Source: Celeribacter sp. PS-C1
GTDB lineage: Bacteria; Pseudomonadota; Alphaproteobacteria; Rhodobacterales; Rhodobacteraceae
Assembly (NCBI RefSeq): GCF_019429625.1
Contig: NZ_JAHXRW010000003.1
Location: forward strand, 248,001-312,000
Direction: 5' to 3'
Length of the DNA: 64,000 bases
Shown here one piece after another: positions 9,787-18,605 of the stretch; the stretch's first letter is position 1; every line of letters starts with the position of its first letter. The notes under the pieces are model-generated. The model was not told the origin of the DNA. It did no database searches and was given only the letters and a program-made list of their open reading frames with translations. A program made the position numbers and the translations under genes.

Positions 9787-10815
9787 TCAGTTGCACGGTG
9801 ACGGACCGTCGGTGACACCCTGACACAGCGCGTCCTTGGTGATCCAACCGGCATCCACAACCACGTCGAGATTGTCGGCGGTGATTGGAATGGGACCGAG
9901 GAATTTCGCATCCATCTCCTGACCACCCGGCGTGGTGAATTTCACCGTGCCGTCCACGTCGGAGGCCATCCCACCGCCTGCGAGTTGCAGAGCGATTTCG
10001 GCGGCATTTTTGCCCAGTTCGCGGGAGTCTTTCCACACAGACACGGTTTGGGTGCCAAGCGCGATACGGTTCAGCGCGGCGTGGTCGCCATCCTGACCGG
10101 AGACCGGAATGCCCGCCATGCCTTGCGCCGCGAGAGCCGCGACAGCGCCACCGGCAGTGCCGTCGTTGGAGGCGACAACCGCGTCCACCTTGTTGTCATT
10201 GGCGGTCAGGATCGACTCCATGTTGCGCTGCGCATTGGCCGGAAGCCAGCCGTCGGTATAAGCCTCGCCCACGATGGTGATGTCGCCCGCGTCAATCGCA
10301 GCTTGCAGCACCTCTTGCTGACCACCGCGCAGGAAGTCGGCGTTCGGGTCGGTCGGCGAGCCCTTGATCATCACATAATTGCCGCTCGGCTGGGCCTCGA
10401 ACACGGCTCTGGCCTGAAGGCGGCCGACCTCGACGTTGTCAAAAGTCAGATAGAAGGCGCGCGGGTCCTCGATCAAACGGTCGTAGGCGATCACCGGGAT
10501 CTCTTCGTCCGCGGCCATTTGCACCGCCGGGATCACGGCCTGCGTGTCCTGCGCCAGAACGATGAGCGCATCGACACCCTGTGCGATCAGGCTTTCAATA
10601 TCGGAAAGCTGTTTTGCTGAAGACGACTGCGCGTCCGCCGAGACATAGGTGGCGCCAGCCGCGTCGAGAGCGGCCTTGATCGCGCCCTCGTCCGTCTTCC
10701 AACGCTCTTCCTGAAAATTGGACCAGCTGACGCCGACCGTGAGACCTTCGGCCATGGCCGACGTCGTGAAACCGGCCGCCACGATTGTGGCCGCCATCAA
10801 CATGGATTTACGCAT
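9787..10815 (-). CDS. xylF: D-xylose-binding periplasmic protein
   Basis: A 342-residue periplasmic sugar-binding protein of peripla_BP family 4. A signal peptide is visible (MRKSMLMAATIVAAGFTTSAMA, cleavage before EGLTVGVSW). The body matches XylF: SWSNFQEERWKTDEGA, IAQGVDALIVLAQDTQAV, AYDRLI, VVASNDGTAGGAVAAL and PVSGQDGDHAALNRI. Its C-terminus has two Cys. GGGAGGATATTC precedes the ATG. It is the first gene of the xyl operon, divergent from the ROK regulator with a 249-base control region between them. Confidence 0.95.
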   Translation of the reverse strand: MRKSMLMAATIVAAGFTTSAMAEGLTVGVSWSNFQEERWKTDEGAIKAALDAAGATYVSADAQSSSAKQLSDIESLIAQGVDALIVLAQDTQAVIPAVQMAADEEIPVIAYDRLIEDPRAFYLTFDNVEVGRLQARAVFEAQPSGNYVMIKGSPTDPNADFLRGGQQEVLQAAIDAGDITIVGEAYTDGWLPANAQRNMESILTANDNKVDAVVASNDGTAGGAVAALAAQGMAGIPVSGQDGDHAALNRIALGTQTVSVWKDSRELGKNAAEIALQLAGGGMASDVDGTVKFTTPGGQEMDAKFLGPIPITADNLDVVVDAGWITKDALCQGVTDGPSPCN

Positions 10816-10914
10816 GAATATCCTCCCAAATCTCCACGCCCGTGCCGCTTCTCCTCCTCAAGAGCTGCGCACGGCGGGGCCGACTCATCGTCGGCTGTCC
10901 AAATCATGCCATAT

Positions 10915-10938
10915 TTATTTTGGCTGTCAAAAAAATAA
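10915..10938. promoter_or_regulatory. Candidate operator of the ROK regulator in the xylF/ROK divergent region
   Basis: A perfect 7-base inverted repeat TTATTTT (10915-10921) and AAAATAA (10932-10938), separated by 10 bases, lies 100 bases upstream of xylF in an AT-rich stretch. ROK repressors of sugar genes bind AT-rich inverted repeats of this general kind. The rest of the 10816-11064 interval is AT-rich promoter sequence with no gene. Confidence 0.5.
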
Positions 10939-11064
10939 TCTCGCCTTTGCTCAAATATTGAGTGTAAATGAATCGTAAAACGACGTTAGCATACATCACA
11001 ACCCGAATATCTTATGCTGCAGAGCGGCATTTAATTAGGCTGATGAACTATAAAGGCAGTCGCC

Positions 11065-12303
11065 ATGCCAGACACGGAACTGACAGCAAAAGACTTGGAT
11101 GGCTGCGGCCCGCTGCTGCCCGAACAGGACAGCCAGGCGAAATCCAACCGACGCCAAGTGTTCGAGGCGGTTCGCGCCAGCGGCACGATCGCGCGTGTCG
11201 AATTGGCCCGACAGCTCGCACTGTCCCCCGCCACCGTAACCCAGATCACCACGGAACTGATCGAGGCGGGACTGATACAGGAAAGCGAATTGCCCCGTGA
11301 GGGCGACAGTCAGCGCGGACGCCCGCCCGTTGGTTTGCGGGTGCAGGAGACAGCTGCGACAGTCGTCGGGATCAAAATCTCCGACCGCTCGAACTCCGCT
11401 GTGGTGCTCGACATGGCGGGCAACCTTTTGGGGTCAGCCACCCTTCCCGCGCCCCCCACCGCGCGCAGCACCGAAGAGGTGCTGAAGGAGGCCGAAGCCA
11501 TCATTGCCGCAGCGCTCAAGGATGCAGGACCAGAGGTAAAACCGGTCGCCATCGCGCTGGGCCTGCCGGGGATGGTCGACTTCATCACGGGCCGCGTGCT
11601 TTGGTGTCCGTTCATGGAAGCGGCGGATGTGCCGCTGCGCGATCTGTTACAGAACAGGCTTCACCTGCCGGTTCGGATCGACAATGACGCCAACCTTCTG
11701 GCGCTGGCCGAACTGTGGTTCGGTGAGGGGCGCGCGCTGGACAACTTTGCCGTGGTATCCATCGAACACGGGTTGGGCATGGGGCTGGTGATCCGAAACC
11801 AACTGCACCGCGGCGGCATGGGGCACGGGATGGAGCTGGGCCACACCAAAGTGCAACTCGACGGCGCACTCTGTCGCTGTGGCCAGCGCGGCTGTCTTGA
11901 AGCCTATGTGGCCGACTATGCTTTGGTGCGCGAAGCCCACACCGCACTGAATCTCGGGCATCAAAGCACCAGCGCCGATGTGATGTTGGAAACGCTTTAC
12001 GCACAGGCCAAAGAGGGCAATGCGCTTGCCCGGACCATATTTGCCCGCGCCGGGCGCTATTTGGCCGTGGGGCTCGCCAATGTGGTGACGCTCTATGATC
12101 CCGCCCTGATCCTTTTGTCCGGCGACCGCTTGCGCTACGATTATCTCTATGCCGAGGATGTGTTGAGCGAGACCCGCGCCCTGACACATCGCCCCGGACG
12201 CCCGCCCACGCCGGTGGAAATCCATGCTTGGGGCGATCTCGTCTGGGCGCGCGGCGCGGGGGCCTTGGCGCTTGATTTTGCAACGGAGATGCGTGTGGGA
12301 TGA
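11065..12303 (+). CDS. ROK-family transcriptional regulator, likely xylose repressor
   Basis: A 412-residue protein with an N-terminal winged helix-turn-helix (about residues 28-85, VELARQLALSPATVTQITTELIEAGLI) and a C-terminal ROK sugar-sensor domain. Seen are the ROK zinc motif CRCGQRGCLEAY, the IDNDANLLALAE motif and the EHGLGMGLV phosphate-loop region. The position, divergent from xylFHGBA, makes it the likely regulator responding to xylose. It overlaps the next gene by 4 bases (ATGA), so it is coupled to an exported FG-GAP protein, which is unusual for a local repressor. Confidence 0.88.
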   Translation: MPDTELTAKDLDGCGPLLPEQDSQAKSNRRQVFEAVRASGTIARVELARQLALSPATVTQITTELIEAGLIQESELPREGDSQRGRPPVGLRVQETAATVVGIKISDRSNSAVVLDMAGNLLGSATLPAPPTARSTEEVLKEAEAIIAAALKDAGPEVKPVAIALGLPGMVDFITGRVLWCPFMEAADVPLRDLLQNRLHLPVRIDNDANLLALAELWFGEGRALDNFAVVSIEHGLGMGLVIRNQLHRGGMGHGMELGHTKVQLDGALCRCGQRGCLEAYVADYALVREAHTALNLGHQSTSADVMLETLYAQAKEGNALARTIFARAGRYLAVGLANVVTLYDPALILLSGDRLRYDYLYAEDVLSETRALTHRPGRPPTPVEIHAWGDLVWARGAGALALDFATEMRVG

Positions 12304-13814
12304 GCTGGCCGATTGCCATATCTGTTTTAATAACCTTCGCGCCCGCGCCGCTTTTGGCGCAATCCATGCCGCAATTCCAAAACCGTTCCGATGCCCTGCC
12401 CGCGCATGTCTATGGCGGAGGCTGGGAACATTTTGTCGGCGGCGGGTTGGCGGTTTTTGACTGCAACGGCGATGGGATGCCGGAGATTTTCGCCGCGGGT
12501 GGCGAGGCCCCCGCGAGCCTCATGCTGAACCGATCTTTACTCGGTGGCGATCTGAGCTTTGCCCCCGGAGAGATCATGGAGATCACCGGGGTCACCGGCG
12601 CCTATCCTTTGGACATCGACAGCAATGGCGTGACCGATCTGGCGGTGCTGCGCGTGGGCGAAAACCTCTTGCTGCGGGGCGTGGGCGATTGCGCCTTTGA
12701 ACGCGCGAACGAGGACTGGCGGTTTGATGGCGGCGACCGCTGGACCACGGCGTTTGCAGCCGGATGGGAAGGACGAGCACCTCGCCCGACACTCTTTTTC
12801 GGAAACTACGTCGACCGCGACAATCCGGACGGGCCGTTTGAGGCCTGTGACGTCAATGAATTGCATCGACCCGTTGCAGGCGGCTACGAGAAAAACGTGC
12901 TGTCGCCGGGGTTCTGCACGCTCTCCGCGCTGATCTCGAAAGGCGCGCGTGGGACACAGAGCCTGCGGCTGTCGAACGACAGGCATTACTATGTCAAAGG
13001 CGGCTACGAGCAGCTCTACGACCTGCAAAAGAACCGGTTTCTGGATGATCAGGACGGCTGGGACAGGGTATCCCTCTGGGGCATGGGGATCGCCGAGCGC
13101 GACATTGACGGCGACCGGGTTCCAGATGTGATGTTGACCTCCATGGGCGATCAGCTTTTGCAGCTTGGCCAAGATGATGGCCGCTACAAACCCGCACCTT
13201 ATGAGATCGGCACATATGCGCATCGGCCGCATCTGGGTGGCGATGGGCGGCCTTCGACAGGCTGGTCTGCGGATTGGGGAGATGTCGACAATGACGCCCG
13301 CGCCGATCTGTTCATCGCCAAGGGCAATGTCGAACAAATGCCCAACAACGCCGCCCATGACCCGAACAACCTGCTACAGCAAAAACCTGACGGCACATTT
13401 CGGGAGGTCTCGATTGCGGCGGGTGTCGCCTCTATGGAGAAATCACGCGGGGGCCATCTGGTCGATCTGAACGGCGATGGGCGGCTCGATCTTGTGGTTG
13501 TGAACCGGCAAAGCGCGATGGAGCTTTATCAGAATGTCACGCCCAATGTGGGCCAATATCTGGCCGTCAGCCTGCGCCAGCCGGGGCTGAATCCACAGGC
13601 CGTGGGCGCCACGGTCGAGATTCTGACCAATCGCGGCTTGCAGCGTCAGGACGTGACAATCGGCGGCAGCCATGCCTCAGGCAAGTCGGTGCCTTTGCAT
13701 TTCGGACTGGCGGATGCGGAGGTGGCGAAGGTCAAGGTGACTTGGCCCGATGGCGAAGAGACCGACTGGGTCGAGATCACGCAGTTTGACCGATGGGTCG
13801 AACTGGTGCGCTAA
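12300..13814 (+). CDS. Exported FG-GAP/VCBS repeat protein with ASPIC/UnbV C-terminal domain
   Basis: A 504-residue protein with an apparent signal peptide (MSWPIAISVLITFAPAPLLAQ). Calcium-binding-like repeats of the FG-GAP/VCBS beta-propeller type follow, e.g. FDCNGDGMPEIF, DIDSNGVTDLAVL, DIDGDRVPDVM, DVDNDARADLF and DLNGDGRLDLVV. The C-terminal ~90 residues (VGATVEILTNRGLQRQDV to VKVTWPDGEETDWVEI) match the ASPIC/UnbV domain of CRTAC-like proteins. It is translationally coupled to the ROK regulator. A secreted or periplasmic, perhaps ligand-binding, role is likely; the exact function is unknown. Confidence 0.82.
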   Translation: MSWPIAISVLITFAPAPLLAQSMPQFQNRSDALPAHVYGGGWEHFVGGGLAVFDCNGDGMPEIFAAGGEAPASLMLNRSLLGGDLSFAPGEIMEITGVTGAYPLDIDSNGVTDLAVLRVGENLLLRGVGDCAFERANEDWRFDGGDRWTTAFAAGWEGRAPRPTLFFGNYVDRDNPDGPFEACDVNELHRPVAGGYEKNVLSPGFCTLSALISKGARGTQSLRLSNDRHYYVKGGYEQLYDLQKNRFLDDQDGWDRVSLWGMGIAERDIDGDRVPDVMLTSMGDQLLQLGQDDGRYKPAPYEIGTYAHRPHLGGDGRPSTGWSADWGDVDNDARADLFIAKGNVEQMPNNAAHDPNNLLQQKPDGTFREVSIAAGVASMEKSRGGHLVDLNGDGRLDLVVVNRQSAMELYQNVTPNVGQYLAVSLRQPGLNPQAVGATVEILTNRGLQRQDVTIGGSHASGKSVPLHFGLADAEVAKVKVTWPDGEETDWVEITQFDRWVELVR

Positions 13815-13831
13815 ACTTACTTTTCATGAGC

Positions 13832-15160
13832 CTATTTTTCAAATGCCAGACCTGAGGGCACGGCCTCGGGGATGCCCAAACGGTGCGGATCATCTTCGAG
13901 GGCCGTCAAAAACGCCATGAGCGCGTCGATGTCTTCGCTCGGAAGGATTTGATCCTCGACTTCAATGGCCGCCGAAATCGCTGCGCGGTCTTCGGCAGTG
14001 TTCATCACGATCCAGTCGTCCTCCAACCCCGGCACCTCCGGCAGCGTCGCATGGAAGGCCTCGTAATGGGTGAGACTGTCGGCGGGCGCGAGATGGGCCA
14101 CGACAAAAGAGCGCAGATCACTATAAGCCCCGGCGTGACCATAGGGTGCGCTCAGGGTGACATTGCGCAGGCTCGGCGTGCGGAAGGCGTAAAGATCCTC
14201 GACCCGTCCGGTCACCCGGTAGCGGCCTTCGTCGCGATTTCCGCGCTCGAAATCGAGCGTCTTACCAGGGCCGAACTGCGGCTGTCCCATGGCGTGAAAA
14301 TCGTGATCGGTCTGAAACTTACCACTGTGGCACGTTGCACATCCGGCCTCGCCGTAAAACAGAGCCATGCCCTTTTGTGCAGCCTCATTCAGCGCCGCTT
14401 CATCACCGCGCAGATACTGGTCGAACGCGCTGTCGTCAGACCGGAATTCAAAAGCCATGAAAGCCGCGATGGCGTTGGAAATATCTGCAAAATGGACCGA
14501 GCGACCAAAGGCAATCTCTGGATAGACCTGTTCGAACCGGGACTGATACTCAGGGATGGCGGCGACCTTGGCCGCGATCATGTCCCAAGCGCCGCCTTCG
14601 CCCGAAAACCGGCCTTGGCGAATGGCTTTGGATAGAGGGTTCTCACTCACCTGCCCGCCCATTTCATCGGGTGAGAGCACAGGAAAAGCGGCTTGGGTTG
14701 CCAAGACACCGGACACACGGGCAAAGAACGCGTCCTCGATCGGGACACGAAGCTGACCATCGGCCATCTCAACCCGACCGTCATGAAACATCACCGTATA
14801 TTCACGCGCACCGAGGTTGTAGAGCACCGGCGCATTTCGGGGGATGCGATCCTCTGGCATGTTGTTTGGGTCGGACACGCGCTTATCCCCCAAGCCTACG
14901 CCACCTTCGCCCATCCCCAAAGACAAAGCATCAGAGGTGCCGAGACGCGGATGATGACAGGTCGAACAGGAAATATTGTCATTGCCAGACAGGATCGGAT
15001 CGAAAAACAAAAGCTGACCGAGTTCCGCCTCTGCCGGTTTCACCGGCCCGTAATCCGCCTCCGTAATCGGATCGGGCAGCTTCGCGCGATCAAACCCCGC
15101 CGCCTCCGCCATCGCGGGACTGGCGAAACAGAGGCTCAAGAGGATCAGATTACGGCGCAT
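13832..15160 (-). CDS. Di-heme cytochrome c peroxidase / MauG-like protein
   Basis: A 442-residue periplasmic protein with a signal peptide (MRRNLILLSLCFASPAMAEA) and two c-type heme sites: CSTCH in the N-terminal part and CATCH in the second domain. The overall layout is that of the bacterial cytochrome c peroxidase/MauG family, though it is longer than classical CcpA (about 320). Start 15160 (or 15169) is taken because it lies just inside the end of the upstream propeller gene (11-base overlap). It may reduce peroxide or oxidise a partner protein; the substrate is unknown. It ends convergently 18 bases from the FG-GAP gene. Confidence 0.85.
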   Translation of the reverse strand: MRRNLILLSLCFASPAMAEAAGFDRAKLPDPITEADYGPVKPAEAELGQLLFFDPILSGNDNISCSTCHHPRLGTSDALSLGMGEGGVGLGDKRVSDPNNMPEDRIPRNAPVLYNLGAREYTVMFHDGRVEMADGQLRVPIEDAFFARVSGVLATQAAFPVLSPDEMGGQVSENPLSKAIRQGRFSGEGGAWDMIAAKVAAIPEYQSRFEQVYPEIAFGRSVHFADISNAIAAFMAFEFRSDDSAFDQYLRGDEAALNEAAQKGMALFYGEAGCATCHSGKFQTDHDFHAMGQPQFGPGKTLDFERGNRDEGRYRVTGRVEDLYAFRTPSLRNVTLSAPYGHAGAYSDLRSFVVAHLAPADSLTHYEAFHATLPEVPGLEDDWIVMNTAEDRAAISAAIEVEDQILPSEDIDALMAFLTALEDDPHRLGIPEAVPSGLAFEK

Positions 15161-15983
15161 ATTCGACATAGGCGAAGGCCTGACCATCCGGCGACCATGA
15201 GGGCGAATTGATCGTGCCCTGCCCACCTTTGAATTGCGCCAAGGTCCGCGTCGGACGCCCCTCGCCCTGCCAAAGCCGCAGCGCCACATGCATCCCCGCC
15301 GGATGCCCCACCGTACCCTCGGGATAGGCAAGATAAACCACCTTTTCGCCGTCCGGAGAGGGATGCGGGAACCAGTTGACCAAAGCGTCCTCGGTCATGC
15401 GCTCCAAACCGGAGCCATCCGGGCGCACGCGCCACAGTTCAGATGCACCCGTCCGGTCGGAGTTGAACCAAATCCATTTGCCGTCTGCGGAGAAATCCGG
15501 CCCATCGTAATGATGCGCCCCCGCGATCACGCAGGTCTCATGCCCGCCGTCCGCATGCGCCGTGTAGATGCCGAACAGCCCCTCACGCACCGCCGTGTAA
15601 CAAATCGTGCCACCATCAGGCGAAATGCCATGAAACCACGACGGCTCTTTGCGACTGACCTCGACCGGATCGTCATCGGAACCGAGGTCTTGCCGCCAAA
15701 TCCGCGCCGCCCCGCCATAGGAATGGTCGGTAAAATAGAGCGTTTCGCCATCGGGCGACAGGCCGTGATCGTTGTTCAGGTTGATGCACAACCCGGTGTC
15801 GATCTCCAGCAATTCCGGCTGATCGAGATCGACCCAAAACAGGCTTCCATCGCCGTTCACAACCATGGCCGAGCCATCCGGCACCCAATTGGGCGCGGCG
15901 ATTTCCATGCTGGTTTCAAGGACCGGGAACGCCGCATCTTCCTCGAAATCGTAAATCATCAAACGCGAGACCCAGCCCGACAT
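15150..15983 (-). CDS. TolB-like PD40 beta-propeller protein
   Basis: A 277-residue protein built of WD40-like PD40 repeats: WVPDGSAMVV, LSPDGETLYF, ISPDGGTICY, FSADGKWIWF, PSPDGEKVVY and WSPDGQAFAY. No signal peptide is seen from the start at 15983, which has a strong GGAGGGG site; the frame is open to 16040 but with poorer signals. It sits between the aldo/keto reductase and the di-heme peroxidase and overlaps the latter by 11 bases. Similar propellers occur near sugar-degradation genes; a sugar-acid lyase-like role is possible but no catalytic residues were recognised. Confidence 0.75.
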   Translation of the reverse strand: MSGWVSRLMIYDFEEDAAFPVLETSMEIAAPNWVPDGSAMVVNGDGSLFWVDLDQPELLEIDTGLCINLNNDHGLSPDGETLYFTDHSYGGAARIWRQDLGSDDDPVEVSRKEPSWFHGISPDGGTICYTAVREGLFGIYTAHADGGHETCVIAGAHHYDGPDFSADGKWIWFNSDRTGASELWRVRPDGSGLERMTEDALVNWFPHPSPDGEKVVYLAYPEGTVGHPAGMHVALRLWQGEGRPTRTLAQFKGGQGTINSPSWSPDGQAFAYVEYAP

Positions 15984-16059
15984 TTCACCCCTCCCGGCAC
16001 ATGTTTCTCCAAGGCTACACCTTGGCATGCGCCCCGACAATGACTTGTATCACAGATGC

Positions 16060-17103
16060 TTAGGCCTTCTCGCCCCGCCCCTCCGACGAGAGCGCCCAAA
16101 GATTGATCCGCTCCTCATCGGCGTGGGCGTCGATGGCCGCCAGTTCCTCCGCCGAAAAGCTCAGATTGTCGAGGGCGCCCACGCAATCCACGACTTGCGA
16201 CGGCTTCGACGCCCCAATCAGCGCGGAGGTAATCCCCCCCTCGCGCAACACCCAAGCAATTGCCATCTGAGCCAAGGTCTGGCCCCGCGCTTGGGCCATC
16301 TCGTTGAGCGCATTGAGACTTTGGATCGCATGCTCCGACAGCAGCGTCGGATCGAGCGATTTGTGCTGCGTGGCGCGCGAGCCTTCGGGAATACCTTTGA
16401 GATACTTGTTCGTCAGCATCCCCTGCGCCAGCGGCGTAAAGGCGATAGAGCCTACGCCCAATTCTTTGAGCGTATCTTTCAACCCGTCGCGCTCCACCCA
16501 GCGGTTCAACATATTGTAAGAAGGCTGATGGATCAGACAGGGGGTTCCGAGCTCTTTCAGGATCGCCACTGCCTGGCGCGTGCGCTCGGCGTTATAGGAC
16601 GAAATGCCGACGTAGAGCGCCTTGCCCTGACGCACGATCGCGTCGAGCGCGCCCATCGTTTCCTCCAATGGCGTGTCGGGGTCGAAGCGGTGGGAATAGA
16701 AGATGTCGACATAATCGACGCCCATACGTTTCAGAGACTGATCGCAGGAGGCCATAAGATATTTGCGCGATCCCCATTCGCCATAGGGCCCCGGCCACAT
16801 GTCATAGCCCGCCTTGCTCGAGATGATCATCTCATCCCGATAGCCTTTGAAATCGCTCTTTAAAATCTCGCCGAAGGCTTCTTCGGCGCTGCCCGGAGGC
16901 GGGCCGTAATTGTTCGCAAGATCGAAATGCGTGATGCCCAGATCGAAGGCCGTATGCAGGATATCGCGCTTCACCTGATGCGGCGTGTCATGACCGAAAT
17001 TGTGCCACAGGCCCAGTGAAATCGCCGGGAGTTTCAACCCCGACCGTCCGCAGCGAGTGTAGATCATCTTCTCATAGCGCGTCTCCGCGGGCACATAGGT
17101 CAT
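16060..17103 (-). CDS. Aldo/keto reductase, L-glyceraldehyde 3-phosphate reductase-like
   Basis: A 347-residue NADPH-dependent aldo/keto reductase of the YghZ/Gpr group. The catalytic tetrad is visible: Asp in THFDLANNY, Tyr in NNYGPPPG, Lys in IISSKAGYD and His in FYSHRFDPDT. The MWPGPYGEWGSRKYL insertion is characteristic of the YghZ group. GGAGGATGAC precedes the ATG. It lies 28 bases after the D-lyxose isomerase gene, so both probably act on aldoses or their phosphates in one operon. Confidence 0.88.
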   Translation of the reverse strand: MTYVPAETRYEKMIYTRCGRSGLKLPAISLGLWHNFGHDTPHQVKRDILHTAFDLGITHFDLANNYGPPPGSAEEAFGEILKSDFKGYRDEMIISSKAGYDMWPGPYGEWGSRKYLMASCDQSLKRMGVDYVDIFYSHRFDPDTPLEETMGALDAIVRQGKALYVGISSYNAERTRQAVAILKELGTPCLIHQPSYNMLNRWVERDGLKDTLKELGVGSIAFTPLAQGMLTNKYLKGIPEGSRATQHKSLDPTLLSEHAIQSLNALNEMAQARGQTLAQMAIAWVLREGGITSALIGASKPSQVVDCVGALDNLSFSAEELAAIDAHADEERINLWALSSEGRGEKA

Positions 17104-17131
17104 GTCATCCTCCCTCACACAGCCCAGATCT

Positions 17132-17818
17132 TCAAAGCCAGTCGTCGTAATCGCTCACCAAAAGGTGCAGCGGGGCCTCATCCTCTTCGATCTTCGAGAA
17201 CCGCCCAATGGGCTCGCGAAAGATATTGTCGGTGCGGTCGTCGTTCACATTCGACACCTCACCGATCAGCACCTTGCCGCTCTCGCCCCAAAACGCATGC
17301 CAATGCCAAGGCTCCAGAGTGACGCTTTCGCCGGGCGCCAGCGCCAGATGTTCACCGGGCTTCAAAACCCGCAATTGACCATCCGTCACCACCTCGACCG
17401 GCGCAACGTCGTCAAGCCCGCCATCTTCGGCCCGTGTCCAAAGTTCCAACACCAAAGTCCCGCCACCGCGATTGATAATGTCCTCGGTCTTTTTAAGGTG
17501 ATGATGCATCGGACTGATCTGATTTTCCTCTGAAATCAGAAGCTTTTCGGCATAGAGCGGCCCCATACCGCGTGCGACATTGGCGGCATTGCCGTTGCGA
17601 AGCGTAAAGAGAAACAGCCCGAGGTTGTCATAATCCCCCTGCCCGTAATCGGTGATATCCCAACCCATCATATGGTCCCGGATCATCGCACCGCCGCCCA
17701 CGACATGGGCCTTCAGCGTCTCGGGCGCAAGATAGGCAAAGGGCGGCATGACGAAGCCGAAAGACCGCATGAACGCGTCGGACTCGCGGATGATCTCATT
17801 GACGGTGGAGCGTTTCAT
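17132..17818 (-). CDS. D-lyxose ketol-isomerase
   Basis: A 228-residue cupin-fold isomerase, the length typical for D-lyxose isomerase, which interconverts D-lyxose and D-xylulose (also D-mannose/D-fructose in some enzymes). The manganese ligands are seen in PMHHHLKKTEDIINRGGG, with a further His in EPWHWHAFWGE. GGAGG is in front of the ATG. It heads the operon with the aldo/keto reductase, propeller and peroxidase. Its product D-xylulose could enter via XylB, which links this block to the xyl operon. Confidence 0.85.
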   Translation of the reverse strand: MKRSTVNEIIRESDAFMRSFGFVMPPFAYLAPETLKAHVVGGGAMIRDHMMGWDITDYGQGDYDNLGLFLFTLRNGNAANVARGMGPLYAEKLLISEENQISPMHHHLKKTEDIINRGGGTLVLELWTRAEDGGLDDVAPVEVVTDGQLRVLKPGEHLALAPGESVTLEPWHWHAFWGESGKVLIGEVSNVNDDRTDNIFREPIGRFSKIEEDEAPLHLLVSDYDDWL

Positions 17819-18080
17819 TTAGGGGCCTCCGTAGCAGGGCGAACAGTAGCGTCGCGGTGTCAGGATCTTCTCTGCAGTTGTAGAACGCAGGGTTCAGAAT
17901 GATATTTCCATCTTGCCCGAAAAAGCCCCGGACCGCAGCACCTGATCTCGACAGAAACAAATTTTAACCAGCCAGTCAAACCTCTTTCAAAGCGTTTTGA
18001 GAGGCATGCCGAAAGGTGTTTTGAGGTTGACCGACAGGGCGCAGCCGCTAAACCCGACACAGGTTTTGAGGGCAGGTCAT

Positions 18081-18605
18081 ATGTATTACAGCGTGTCGAA
18101 GCGGATCGGCCAGTTGGCTGAGGTCACAGCGCTTCTGGGCGGCATCGGATTGTTCGCGGTGATCGCAATCACCTGCGTCTCTGTCGCGGGTCGGGCGCTG
18201 GATGGTTTGGGCTTGGGCCCCGTGCCGGGCGACATCGAACTTGTGGAGCTGGGCATCGGGTTTGCCGTCTTCTCCACGCTGCCCTACGCGCAGTTTTTCC
18301 GCGCGCACGCCCGTGTTGATCTGTTCAAACCGGCCTTTGGAGCGCGACCAAACCGCGTGCTTGATCTGATCGGGGAACTGTTGATGTGTGCGCTCACGCT
18401 GGGGCTGAGTTGGCGGCTCTGGCTTGGCATGCTTGACAAGGCCGCCTATCACGAGACCACCTTTATCCTGCAAATTCCGCTGGTCTGGGGCTACCGCGCC
18501 GCCATGGCGGTGATGATCGTTGCCTGCATTGTCGCCCTGTTTTGCGTCTTGCGTGCGGCCCGTGAACTCATGGTGCCGGACACATCTGCAGAGGCCCAAT
18601 CATGA
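18081..18605 (+). CDS. TRAP transporter small permease (DctQ type)
   Basis: A 174-residue membrane protein with four hydrophobic segments (e.g. VTALLGGIGLFAVIAITCVSVAGRAL and AAMAVMIVACIVALFCVLRAA), the normal DctQ form. The ATG at 18081 with AGGGCAGG upstream is chosen over the open frame to 17997. It overlaps the large permease gene by 4 bases. No DctP-type binding protein is found beside it, so it may use one encoded elsewhere. Confidence 0.88.
   Translation: MYYSVSKRIGQLAEVTALLGGIGLFAVIAITCVSVAGRALDGLGLGPVPGDIELVELGIGFAVFSTLPYAQFFRAHARVDLFKPAFGARPNRVLDLIGELLMCALTLGLSWRLWLGMLDKAAYHETTFILQIPLVWGYRAAMAVMIVACIVALFCVLRAARELMVPDTSAEAQS

Noticed and set aside
17819-18080. A DctP gene or part of one upstream of the TRAP permeases
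   Set aside because: The interval is only 262 bases and shows no signal peptide or DctP-like sequence in any frame.
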